Source of the DNA: Desulfobacterales bacterium
GTDB lineage: Bacteria > Desulfobacterota > Desulfobacteria > Desulfobacterales > C00003060
Direction of reading: 5' to 3'
NCBI GenBank assembly: GCA_030616425.1
Contig: JAUWXJ010000096.1
Location: 1 to 8,524 of the forward strand
DNA: 8,524 nucleotides
The notes beneath the pieces are model-generated. The model did not search any database and had not been told where the DNA came from. It saw only the letters and a list, made by a program, of their open reading frames with translations. Made by a program: the position numbers and the translations under genes. This document shows positions 1 through 6,906 of the stretch, piece by piece. Each line of letters starts with the position of its first letter. The stretch's first letter is position 1.

Positions 1-182
1 TAGGGTGGGCCTTTACTTCACAGGCTTCCAGCAATGGCACGAAATAGGATAGTCTCGGTGGATAGAGGCTAGTTACATTACCTGTTGCAGGATAAAAGCA
101 CGAATGGTAGAGGGGAGTATACCTGCCGGACACTCAGGCAAACTGTTCTAGTTACCCGTTCGAGTCGTCCGAGTCGATATTC

Positions 183-189
183 AAAGGGG
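183..189 (+). promoter_or_regulatory. Ribosome binding site of dtd
   Basis: AAAGGGG lies 7 nt before the GTG at 197. It supports a GTG start for dtd, which also gives the N-terminus expected of the family (MRAVVQRV). I could not pick out a convincing promoter in the 180 bases upstream. Confidence 0.6.
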
Positions 190-196
190 TATCCAG

Positions 197-637
197 GTGC
201 GAGCAGTTGTTCAGCGAGTAACAGCGTGCGAGGTTAGTGTAGACGATCAGACCATAGGGCGGATCGGCCCGGGGCTGCTTGTACTGCTGGGAGTCTCACA
301 GTCTGATCAGGAAAAAGATGCCGATTATCTAGCAGACAAGGTCGCACATCTAAGAATCCTTGAAGATGATGACGGCAAGATGAATCGCTCCCTTCTTGAG
401 GTAGGCGGGGAAGCCATGGTCGTTTCACAATTTACGCTGATGGGTAACTGCCGCAAGGGTCGGCGACCCTCCTTTGTTGAAGCAGCCCCACCACAGAAAG
501 CTCAAGAACTTTATCAGTATTTTGTTGATCAGCTGAAATCAAAAGGGATACCTGTGGCCACAGGTCGGTTTCAGGCTATGATGGCGGTGTCGCTAGTCAA
601 TGATGGGCCGGTAACATTAATTGTTGAAAGCAAATAA
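197..637 (+). CDS. dtd: D-aminoacyl-tRNA deacylase (DTD)
   Basis: Cytosolic proofreading enzyme that hydrolyses D-aminoacyl-tRNAs (and glycine mischarged on tRNA-Ala), freeing the tRNA. The 146-residue product has the usual length of the family, which acts as a homodimer. Family signatures are all visible: N-terminal MRAVVQRV, the SQFT motif at residues 77-80 with active-site Thr80, KGRRPSF at 87-93, and the C-terminal NDGPVT at 135-140, whose Gly137-Pro138 is the cross-subunit Gly-cisPro pair that excludes L-amino acids. The start is GTG, preceded by AAAGGGG. The next gene starts 7 bp after the stop, so the two are probably co-transcribed. The protein looks intact; nothing suggests transfer. 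Identity is close to certain from motifs. Confidence 0.96.
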   Translation: MRAVVQRVTACEVSVDDQTIGRIGPGLLVLLGVSQSDQEKDADYLADKVAHLRILEDDDGKMNRSLLEVGGEAMVVSQFTLMGNCRKGRRPSFVEAAPPQKAQELYQYFVDQLKSKGIPVATGRFQAMMAVSLVNDGPVTLIVESK

Positions 638-644
638 CAAAAAT

Positions 645-1133
645 ATGCCTAACAATGAAGATGCGGGCCCTGACCACAATGAGACCCCTCCTTGTATGAT
701 CTATGTAGATAAGGAAGGGTGCTGGTTTCACAAGGGCGCCCCTATCATCCACCGAGAACTCCTACTCCTTTTTTACCAGTGTCTCTGCATGGACGAACAG
801 GGTCACTACATTATCAAGTTCAAGGACCAGGTCTGCCGTCTAGACGTAGAGGACACCCCTTTTGTGGTCCTGAGGACAGACCTTGTGCGTGCTGGCAAGA
901 GCGGAGAGAAAGAGCGTTTCGTCCTACATCTCATAGATGATACCAAGGAAGATCTTGCCCCTGAAACTCTTACTATTGGAGCTGACCACGTGCTTTACTG
1001 TGCAATCCGGGAAGGCAAATTCAGGGCACGCTTCCTGCGTCCCAGTTACTACCAACTTGCCCGGCATTTTCAGCAAGAGCCCGAGACAGGTCGATATTTT
1101 CTCTGTGTAAACTACAAAAAACATTACCTGTGA
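645..1133 (+). CDS. DUF1285-like protein of unknown function
   Basis: A 162-residue soluble protein with no signal peptide or membrane segment. After a polar N-terminal tail, residues about 20-70 read like the start of DUF1285 proteins: a PP-x-I-x-VDKEGCW-F-x-KGAPI stretch, then a leucine-rich helix (RELLLLF), a GHYIIKF strand and the family-like VEDTPFVV segment near residue 70. The end (NYKKHYL) is aromatic and basic. The assignment is by remembered family pattern, and no biochemical role is known to me. I chose ATG 645 because the in-frame TTG at 621 would overlap the end of dtd and add eight low-complexity residues. The ribosome binding site is weak (GAAAG at 626-630), consistent with translational coupling to dtd 7 bp upstream. 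Three Cys occur in the first half, with no clear metal-site spacing. Confidence 0.72.
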   Translation: MPNNEDAGPDHNETPPCMIYVDKEGCWFHKGAPIIHRELLLLFYQCLCMDEQGHYIIKFKDQVCRLDVEDTPFVVLRTDLVRAGKSGEKERFVLHLIDDTKEDLAPETLTIGADHVLYCAIREGKFRARFLRPSYYQLARHFQQEPETGRYFLCVNYKKHYL

Positions 1134-1177
1134 AGTGAATTCCTTGTTCTTTAACAGTAAATAGTTTCGGGCCGTGA

Positions 1178-1378
1178 ATAACTAGTAAAAGGTGCTCAGA
1201 AGAGTTTCTTGATCATTTTAGAAGGGCCGATCTAATCATTAGCAAAGGACAGGGAAACTACGAAACACTCTCCGGTGAGCAAAGGCCGATATTCTATCTC
1301 CTTAAGGCCAAGTGTTCTATCATTGCAACAGACCTTGGTGTCAAAGAGGGGGATACGGTTATCAAATACGCCCTTTGA
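1178..1378 (+). pseudogene. C-terminal remnant of a DUF89 (ARMT1-like) protein
   Basis: Read in one frame ending at TGA 1376-1378, this stretch gives CSEEFLDHF, then ADLIISKGQGNYETL, then a tail containing FYLLKAKCSIIATDLGVKEGD. This matches the C-terminal end of DUF89 proteins, metal-dependent damage-control phosphatases related to ARMT1; the SKGxGNYE segment is one of their most conserved parts. Family members are about 280-300 residues, whereas here about 66 codons remain. The frame is closed by a TGA at 1175-1177, there is no ATG, GTG or TTG start in frame after it, and the DUF1285-like gene ends only 42 bp upstream, so the metal-binding N-terminal part is gone. A 5' deletion that joined the gene's end to the dtd transcription unit is the simplest reading. 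The remaining frame is clean, suggesting a recent event or an assembly error. Confidence 0.8.
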
Positions 1379-1389
1379 CGCCGAAAACT

Positions 1390-3897
1390 TTACGGTCCTA
1401 CCCCTTTAATAATGGTCGCCAGTTTCAGGGCCTTCTCAGACAGGTCAAAGACATGGCCAAGCAGATCGGTCGGCCGGATACTTTGTCCTGGTTCTAACCT
1501 AAGGATCATATCCGCTTCTTGTGGAGACAGAAGGCGAAGTTCCTTTACAAGAGGCCTCAGATCAATCATCTTTTCCTTCCCTTTTCGATTCCTCTTGGTC
1601 AACGGCGATTCTTTTTTCTCCAAAAAATTCCTGAGCTTGGCCTCAGAAAAGATGCCTTCTTTAAGGGTCACGCTGTAGCGAACGAGCTTGGGCGGAGGCC
1701 CTAGTGACCGGCGATGAACCTTATTACAAGCAGTTACTGTGAGCCCCTTTGGAAGCTCCTGGTTGACCTGATCAACCAGCGTTTCACGTGAAACATGCAC
1801 CGGCACCTGGACTATAAAGCGCTCCTCCAAGCTCTCAATACCAACAGCAAGGGCGGATTCGAAGGAGATCTTGGGGGCCGGGTGAAACCCCTCTGAGTAC
1901 CTCAAGGGGATGCGTGCCCGCCTAAAAGCCCTAATGAAGATTTTGATCAACTCCAGGTGCCCAAAATACCTGGCCTGGCCGCGTTTGGCATAGGAAACCC
2001 GAAGCTTCTTGTATGGCTGCTTGTGTGAATCTGTGTGAAGATCACGGCGAACCTTAATAGTGGCTTTTCCTTCAAAGGTTATCGGTTTTACGGTTTCAAA
2101 GTCACAAACGCCGCACTGGTCGCACTCACCGTCCCGGCAATCGAGGGTCTGCTGCCTTCCAAAGGCCTTTTCCCACTCGCGCTTCTGAAATTCCTTGGAG
2201 ACTCCGCAGTCAATGTGATCCCAGGGAAGCGGTTCTGATAGATCCCTTACGCGCGTTGTGTAAAAATCAACATCCACACCGCATGCCTCAATAGCCTTCA
2301 GCCATCGGCTGTATTGAAACTGTTCGCTCCAGCCATCAAAGCAACAGCCCATCTCATAAGCCTTAACCAGCAACCGGCTCAAACGTCTGTCACCCCTTGC
2401 CCAGAGCCCTTCAACAAGGCTCATTTCAGGGTTTTGCCACTTGAAGCGAAGTCCTCGGCCCTTGAGCCTCCTTCGAAGCATGTCAATCTTGTCTCTACTC
2501 TCGTCCACTGATATCTGGGGAGACCACTGGAAGGGCGTGTGCGCCTTTGGAATGAAGGTGGAAACACTAACGGTAATATTCTTGTTGCGCACATTCGGGA
2601 CGCGAACCCTTTGGAGCCGTCTCACTAGTTCAACAATTGCCTCCAGGTCCTCTTCTGTTTCTGTGGGCAGGCCAATCATAAAGTAGAGCTTGATGAGCCG
2701 CCACCCCAGCCCAAACGCATTCCGGACCGTCTCCTCCAGGGCTTGCTCGGTGATGTTCTTGTTAATCACCTCGCGGAGTCGCTGGCTTCCAGCCTCTGGG
2801 GCCACTGTGAAGCCTGTTTTTCTGACCCGCTTGATCTGGGCCATAAGCTCCTCGGTAAGGCTTCCAATCCGAAGGGAAGGGAGGGAAACAGCCGTATTTT
2901 CTGGTTCGCATCGGTTCATCAGCTGCTCCACAAGCCCCTGAATAGCACCGTAGTCACCAGTGCTCAGCGAAAGGAGGGAGATATCCTCGTAGCCAGTACG
3001 AGCCAGGGCCCGCTCTGCCAGGGAAAGGACCGTACTAGGTGCACGCTCTCGTACAGGGCGATAGATCATCCCGGCCTGGCAGAACCGGCACCCCCTTGTG
3101 CAACCCCGGCAAATCTCAAGGCTCAGGCGGTCGTGGATCGGCTTTCCAAAGGGAATCACCGGGTGATCTGGATACGGGACCTGGTTGAGATCAGAAACTA
3201 GGGCCTTGCGCACACCAGTGTACCCAGAAAACCGGGGGGTCACCACCTGAAGCCCTCCGGAATCTATACCTGTCTGAAAAAAAGAAGGGATATAAACCCC
3301 TTCCAGGTCCGACCAAGCCTTGAGAAGCGCTTCGCGGTCCGCTCCAGTATCCTTCCACGCCAGCCACGCATCTGTCAGCTCAAGGACTATTGACTCGCCG
3401 TCCCCAACTACCATGGCATCAAAAAAATCGGACAAGGGCTCTGGGTTGAAGGTGCTTGGGCCACCTGCAATAACAAACGGGTGCGACCCATCTCGATCCT
3501 GGGTATAGAACGGTATCCCAGACAGGTCTAACATAGTCAAAATATTCGTAAAATTAAGTTCATACTGGAGGCTGAAGCCTACGATGTCAAAACCTGAAAG
3601 GGGTGTGCGGCTCTCAAGAGAACAAAGGGGAATCCCGCCAGCCCGCAGCCTTGCCTCAAGGTCGACCCCGGGGGCAAAGACCCTTTCTGCTGCAATCGCC
3701 TGTCGGGAATTCAGAACGTGATACAGGATCTGAATACCAATGTGGCTCATCCCCACCTCATAGCGGTCCGGGAAGGCTAGGGCAAAGCGGAGCTGGATGT
3801 TCTGAGGGTCCTTTTGCGCCGTATTGATCTCAGTGCCCAGATAGTGGCTTGGGTTCTGGACCAACGGCAATATCTTTTCCAATGATTGACTGGGCAT
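1390..3897 (-). CDS. B12-binding-type radical SAM protein fused to DUF2344 domain (TIGR03960 + TIGR03936)
   Basis: An 835-residue cytosolic protein. Residues about 1-240 form a B12-binding-like Rossmann region (FPDRYEVGMSHIG at 42-54), although I do not see the canonical DxHxxG cobalamin motif. Residues about 250-500 are the radical SAM core, with its [4Fe-4S] ligands in CTRGCRFC (Cys266, Cys270, Cys273). The linker holds a second cluster, Cys587, Cys592, Cys595, Cys598 (CX4CX2CX2C), probably a metal or Fe-S site. Residues about 630-800 are DUF2344 (YFGHLELI, YSEGFHPAPKISF). In many bacteria the two halves are separate neighbouring genes; here they are fused. The reaction is not known to me. 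The start at 3897 is chosen because MPSQSLEKILPLV fits the family N-terminus and has an AGGGA site; a start at 4008 would add 37 unlikely residues and overlap the htrA leader. A parS site is embedded in codons 701-706. Confidence 0.9.
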   Translation of the reverse strand: MPSQSLEKILPLVQNPSHYLGTEINTAQKDPQNIQLRFALAFPDRYEVGMSHIGIQILYHVLNSRQAIAAERVFAPGVDLEARLRAGGIPLCSLESRTPLSGFDIVGFSLQYELNFTNILTMLDLSGIPFYTQDRDGSHPFVIAGGPSTFNPEPLSDFFDAMVVGDGESIVLELTDAWLAWKDTGADREALLKAWSDLEGVYIPSFFQTGIDSGGLQVVTPRFSGYTGVRKALVSDLNQVPYPDHPVIPFGKPIHDRLSLEICRGCTRGCRFCQAGMIYRPVRERAPSTVLSLAERALARTGYEDISLLSLSTGDYGAIQGLVEQLMNRCEPENTAVSLPSLRIGSLTEELMAQIKRVRKTGFTVAPEAGSQRLREVINKNITEQALEETVRNAFGLGWRLIKLYFMIGLPTETEEDLEAIVELVRRLQRVRVPNVRNKNITVSVSTFIPKAHTPFQWSPQISVDESRDKIDMLRRRLKGRGLRFKWQNPEMSLVEGLWARGDRRLSRLLVKAYEMGCCFDGWSEQFQYSRWLKAIEACGVDVDFYTTRVRDLSEPLPWDHIDCGVSKEFQKREWEKAFGRQQTLDCRDGECDQCGVCDFETVKPITFEGKATIKVRRDLHTDSHKQPYKKLRVSYAKRGQARYFGHLELIKIFIRAFRRARIPLRYSEGFHPAPKISFESALAVGIESLEERFIVQVPVHVSRETLVDQVNQELPKGLTVTACNKVHRRSLGPPPKLVRYSVTLKEGIFSEAKLRNFLEKKESPLTKRNRKGKEKMIDLRPLVKELRLLSPQEADMILRLEPGQSIRPTDLLGHVFDLSEKALKLATIIKGVGP
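1780..1795. other. Second parS-like site, inside the radical SAM gene
   Basis: CGTTTCACGTGAAACA differs from the 16-bp parS consensus only at its first base, and its inner 14 bp form a perfect palindrome. It lies within coding sequence, overlapping codons for the residues HVSRET (701-706) of the DUF2344 part. ParB (Spo0J) binds such sites, loads as a CTP-dependent clamp and recruits SMC. Placement inside an ORF is normal for parS. The other copy starts 5,098 bp to the right. Confidence 0.85.
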
Positions 3898-3901
3898 GAG
3901 T

Positions 3902-3906
3902 TCCCT
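3902..3906 (-). promoter_or_regulatory. Ribosome binding site of the radical SAM gene
   Basis: On the minus strand AGGGA stands 4 nt before the ATG at 3897-3895. It is the main reason to prefer this start over the upstream in-frame ATG at 4008. Confidence 0.5.
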
Positions 3907-3912
3907 GTTATA

Positions 3913-3926
3913 AATTAAGTTTAATT
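3913..3926. promoter_or_regulatory. AT-rich 14-bp palindrome between divergent genes
   Basis: AATTAA-GT-TTAATT is a perfect inverted repeat (6-bp arms, 2-bp centre) just upstream of the radical SAM ribosome binding site, in the 133-bp space shared with htrA. It could be an operator or part of the AT-rich promoter of the minus-strand gene. AT-rich palindromes also arise by chance, and I could not define clear -35/-10 boxes for either gene. Confidence 0.3.
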
Positions 3927-4018
3927 CTTTTTGCTCGTCCTGACGTGGTACCTTCCAAGTCGAGGAGAGTCTTGTTATCCGACAGCCGACCCATTTGTCA
4001 ACATACACTCGATCATAC

Positions 4019-4025
4019 AGGAGAG
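4019..4025 (+). promoter_or_regulatory. Ribosome binding site of htrA
   Basis: AGGAGAG, with AGGAG ending 7 nt before the ATG at 4031, is a strong Shine-Dalgarno sequence. It fixes the htrA start there and argues against the in-frame TTG at 3995. Confidence 0.75.
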
Positions 4026-4030
4026 TTTCT

Positions 4031-5440
4031 ATGGCTCAGTCCAATCTTCGTCATCATAGCCTCCTGGTTGTTACCTTTGTGGCCATTGCCCTTGGAGCCT
4101 TTTCACCCAGCAAAACATGGTCTGCTGGTTTTGCCAGAGAGAGCGCAGTCGTTAAAGCGGTCAAGAAGGTTAGCCCTGCAGTGGTTAATATCAGCAGCCA
4201 GTATGAGGTAATAAAGCGCTCTAACCCATTCTTTGACTTTGGCCTTGATCCGTTCTTCGAATCCTTCTTCAAGGACTTTTTTGAACCTCGGCACCGGAGA
4301 CGTTACAAGCGTAACAGCCTGGGCTCGGGCGTTATCATTGATGGAGGCCGCGGCTACATACTTACAAACGAACATGTTATTGCCAGAAGCGCCAAGATTA
4401 CGGTGGTACTGAGAGATGAACGGGAGCTTGAAGCCGAGCTGGTGGGTGCAGCACCAGATTTCGACTTGGCAGTCCTTCGCATAGACTCTAACAAGGAGTT
4501 GCCGGCCATTCGAATGGGGAGCTCTGACGACCTCATGATTGGAGAAACCGTGATTGCCATTGGCAACCCCTTTGGGTTCTCCAATACAGTTACCACAGGC
4601 GTTATCAGTGCCCTGAACCGCTCCATCCAGACCGAAAATCGTACATATCAGGACTTCATCCAAACCGACGCCTCTATCAACCCTGGCAACAGCGGGGGAC
4701 CTCTTTTGAATATCAACGGCGAGCTTATCGGTATTAACACGGCAATATATTCAAAGGCCCAGGGCATCGGTTTTGCTATTCCAATCAACAAGGCCAAGCG
4801 GGTCGTTGATGACCTCATCAAGTATGGAGAAGTACACATCGCCTGGCTTGGTCTGAGTGTACAGGATCTCGACCCAAAGCTTGCCCGCTATTTCAAGGTT
4901 CCAGAAGGGCAGGGTGTGATTGTATCCTATGTTGCAGAGCATAGTCCAGCCCAGGAAGCAGGCCTTCAACCAGGTGATGTTGTCACTGGTGTAGGGAAAA
5001 AACGTGTGGCCTCGAGGGAGGCTTATCATGCAATGATCAGAGATTTTGCTGCGGGTGACGCGATCCCGCTGACGGCGTGGAAAGATGGAAGCACTGAGGT
5101 CCTGAAGATTCATTCTCGCACATTCCCCGAGGCACTGGCTGAAGAGCTGGCCTATAAGTCCCTTGGCGTGCGCATCCAGGAGATCTCCAGGGCCATGCGC
5201 CTCAGGTTCAGGATAGCAGCAAGAGATGGTGTGATGGTGACCGAGCTTCGTCCGGGCTCCTACCTTGACCGGATAGGGGTACGCCCTGGTGACGTCATCC
5301 GCAGGATCAACGAAAAAGAGGTAAAGACCGTGGATGACTTTAAAGGGGCGGTGACCAAATATCGGCATAAGGAGTCTGCTGTCCTGCTGATACAGCGGGG
5401 GAATCAGCAGTATTACGTGACGGTAAAGATAGAAATATAG
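4031..5440 (+). CDS. htrA: Periplasmic serine endoprotease, DegP/DegQ (HtrA, Do) family
   Basis: A 469-residue ATP-independent protease/chaperone for misfolded envelope proteins. Residues 1-32 are a Sec signal peptide (hydrophobic LLVVTFVAIALGAF, probable cut after WSA). The trypsin-like domain follows, with the triad His115 (TNEHV), Asp145 (DFDLAVL) and Ser221 (GNSGGP at 219-224). Two PDZ domains follow, at about 271-365 and 377-469, each with a PGDV motif, so it is a Do-type protein rather than the one-PDZ DegS type. The LA-loop region (about 60-95) has Phe-rich repeats (DPFFESFFKDFF) and then a very basic stretch (RHRRRYKR). It is divergent from the radical SAM gene, and mltF starts 11 bp after its stop, suggesting an operon. 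I saw no sigma-E-type promoter. DegP and DegQ cannot be told apart from sequence alone. Confidence 0.95.
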   Translation: MAQSNLRHHSLLVVTFVAIALGAFSPSKTWSAGFARESAVVKAVKKVSPAVVNISSQYEVIKRSNPFFDFGLDPFFESFFKDFFEPRHRRRYKRNSLGSGVIIDGGRGYILTNEHVIARSAKITVVLRDERELEAELVGAAPDFDLAVLRIDSNKELPAIRMGSSDDLMIGETVIAIGNPFGFSNTVTTGVISALNRSIQTENRTYQDFIQTDASINPGNSGGPLLNINGELIGINTAIYSKAQGIGFAIPINKAKRVVDDLIKYGEVHIAWLGLSVQDLDPKLARYFKVPEGQGVIVSYVAEHSPAQEAGLQPGDVVTGVGKKRVASREAYHAMIRDFAAGDAIPLTAWKDGSTEVLKIHSRTFPEALAEELAYKSLGVRIQEISRAMRLRFRIAARDGVMVTELRPGSYLDRIGVRPGDVIRRINEKEVKTVDDFKGAVTKYRHKESAVLLIQRGNQQYYVTVKIEI

Positions 5441-5451
5441 AGCCTGCCAAG

Positions 5452-6855
5452 ATGACCTTCGCCAAGTACGCAATCAAAATTGGGCAAAACCGTTTCCCGG
5501 CCCCCAAGAAGCTCCTTGCCTTCTTGCTTATAGGGTCTCTGTTCCTGGGGGGGTGTGGCAGGAATAAGGCCCTGAAAAGAATCCGGAAATCAGGGGCAAT
5601 TACCGTCATAACCCGTAATAACGCTCACTGTTATTATACGTACAGGGGTCAGGATATGGGTTTTGAATACGATCTGGCAGAGGCTTTTGCTGGGTTCCTA
5701 GGGGTTCAACTCAAAGTAAAGGTGTCTGAATCATGGGATCAATTGCTCCCCTCGGTTGGCGAGGAGGCCGGAGAGGTTGCGGCAGCAAGCATAACCATAA
5801 CCCCCCCCAGATCAAAGTTGGCTAACTTTTCAATAGGTTACCTGCCTGTCCAACAAATGGTCATAACCCACAAGCAGAATACAGAGATCAAGAGGATTGG
5901 TGACCTGGAAGGTAAAACTGTCCATGTCCGTCGTGGAACCTCTTACGAGGAAAGGCTGCGAACGCTCAAGCAAAAGGGCCTCAATATAATGATTAAGCTC
6001 CACGACGACGTTCCCACAGAAGATCTCATACAGGGCGTTGCTGAAGGGAAGATAGAAGTCACCATAGCAGATTCCAATGTGGCGTTCTTGAATCGTCGTT
6101 ATTTCCCGGACATTCGCATTGCCTTTCCGATCGAGAAACCCCAGTCCCTGGGCTGGGCTGTAAAAAAGGGAGAAAGGGCGCTGCTGAATAAAATCAATAA
6201 GTTCTTTGAAACAATTAAAAAAGATGGCACCTTCAACGACATATATAACCGATACTACGCCTATGTGGAAACGTTCGACCATCTGGATATCAAGAAATTT
6301 CAGGAGAGGATCGAGACCCGTCTTCCCAGATACGAAAAGACGATCAAAAAGGCCGCTGAGCTATATGGGTTTGACTGGCGGTTAATAGCGGCCCTCATCT
6401 ATCAGGAATCTCAATTCAGCCCTTGGGCTAGAAGCTTTTCCGGGGTCAAAGGGCTCATGCAACTCACCCTTCCGACTGCCCAGGAAATGGGGATAGAGAA
6501 CCGCCTGAATCCCCAGCAAAGCATCACGGGAGGCGTCAAATATTTAAAGAAACTCCATGACTTGTACGATAAGTCTCCCGAGCCGGACAGGACCCTTGTT
6601 GCGCTTGCCGCATACAATGTCGGCAAGGGGCATATCTTGGACGCCAGGAGGCTGGCTTCGAAAATGAACCTCGATCCAAACAAGTGGACCTCATTGGAAA
6701 AGACCCTGCCGTTGCTGAAAAACCGAAGGTATTACAAGAAAAGCCGATTTGGTTATTGCCGTGGAAGCGAGCCCGTCTTCCACGTACGAAACATATTGAC
6801 CTATTACGACATCCTCAAAAGGGGGGCGATTCAATACACTGCCAAGGATCAGTGA
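5452..6855 (+). CDS. mltF: Membrane-bound lytic murein transglycosylase F (MltF)-like lipoprotein
   Basis: A 467-residue lipoprotein that cleaves the MurNAc-GlcNAc bond of peptidoglycan to leave 1,6-anhydro-MurNAc ends. A long basic N-region (to KK at 19-20) leads into a hydrophobic core and the lipobox LGGC with lipidated Cys35. Residues about 46-270 are an SBP_bac_3 (periplasmic amino-acid-binding-like) domain, the regulatory module of MltF; residues about 290-440 are the SLT domain, with catalytic Glu319 in YQESQF, GLMQLT at 334-339 and AYNVGKGH at 387-394. Length and domain order match MltF. The Shine-Dalgarno sequence is poor; with only 11 bp after htrA, coupled translation is likely. 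The gene contains G7 (5547-5553, at the lipobox) and C8 (5801-5808) runs, both of which would be frameshift-prone. Its stop is followed by a parS site. Confidence 0.94.
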   Translation: MTFAKYAIKIGQNRFPAPKKLLAFLLIGSLFLGGCGRNKALKRIRKSGAITVITRNNAHCYYTYRGQDMGFEYDLAEAFAGFLGVQLKVKVSESWDQLLPSVGEEAGEVAAASITITPPRSKLANFSIGYLPVQQMVITHKQNTEIKRIGDLEGKTVHVRRGTSYEERLRTLKQKGLNIMIKLHDDVPTEDLIQGVAEGKIEVTIADSNVAFLNRRYFPDIRIAFPIEKPQSLGWAVKKGERALLNKINKFFETIKKDGTFNDIYNRYYAYVETFDHLDIKKFQERIETRLPRYEKTIKKAAELYGFDWRLIAALIYQESQFSPWARSFSGVKGLMQLTLPTAQEMGIENRLNPQQSITGGVKYLKKLHDLYDKSPEPDRTLVALAAYNVGKGHILDARRLASKMNLDPNKWTSLEKTLPLLKNRRYYKKSRFGYCRGSEPVFHVRNILTYYDILKRGAIQYTAKDQ

Positions 6856-6877
6856 TAATGGTAGGGACGAATCGCAA

Positions 6878-6893
6878 TGTTTCACGTGAAACA
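6878..6893. other. Perfect parS site (ParB/Spo0J binding site)
   Basis: TGTTTCACGTGAAACA is a perfect 16-bp palindrome identical to the parS consensus first defined in Bacillus subtilis and conserved across most bacterial phyla. It lies in the 51-bp gap between the convergent stop codons of mltF and mnmE. ParB binds here, spreads as a CTP-gated clamp, recruits SMC and is moved by ParA. parS sites cluster around oriC, so this places the window in the origin-proximal part of the chromosome. No terminator is visible in the same gap. Confidence 0.95.
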
Positions 6894-6906
6894 ATCAAAA
6901 CTGAGG

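Noticed and set aside
2..52. Short open frame at the left edge (RVGLYFTGFQQWHEIG then stop) as the end of an upstream gene
   Set aside because: Only 16 codons are visible and another frame is open to a similar point; there is no support for coding or a family match.
146..176. T-arm-like GTTCGAGTC and CGAGTCG direct repeat suggesting a tRNA
   Set aside because: The sequences flanking the loop do not pair as a T-stem and no acceptor, D or anticodon arms can be drawn; the 7-bp repeat is too short to interpret.
422..428. GTTTCAC, a parS half-site in dtd
   Set aside because: The second half (AATTTAC) does not match GTGAAAC; a single half-site is not evidence of ParB binding.
987..992. CACGTG core that might be a third parS site
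   Set aside because: The flanks (GAC before, CTT after) lack the TTT/AAA arms of parS, so only the 6-bp core matches.
3898..4008. Longer N-terminus for the radical SAM protein
   Set aside because: The extra 37 residues do not resemble the family N-terminus and would overlap the htrA leader; ATG 3897 has its own AGGGA site.
3995..4030. Upstream TTG start for htrA adding 12 residues
   Set aside because: A strong AGGAG sits 7 nt before ATG 4031, and the added residues would give an unnatural signal-peptide start.
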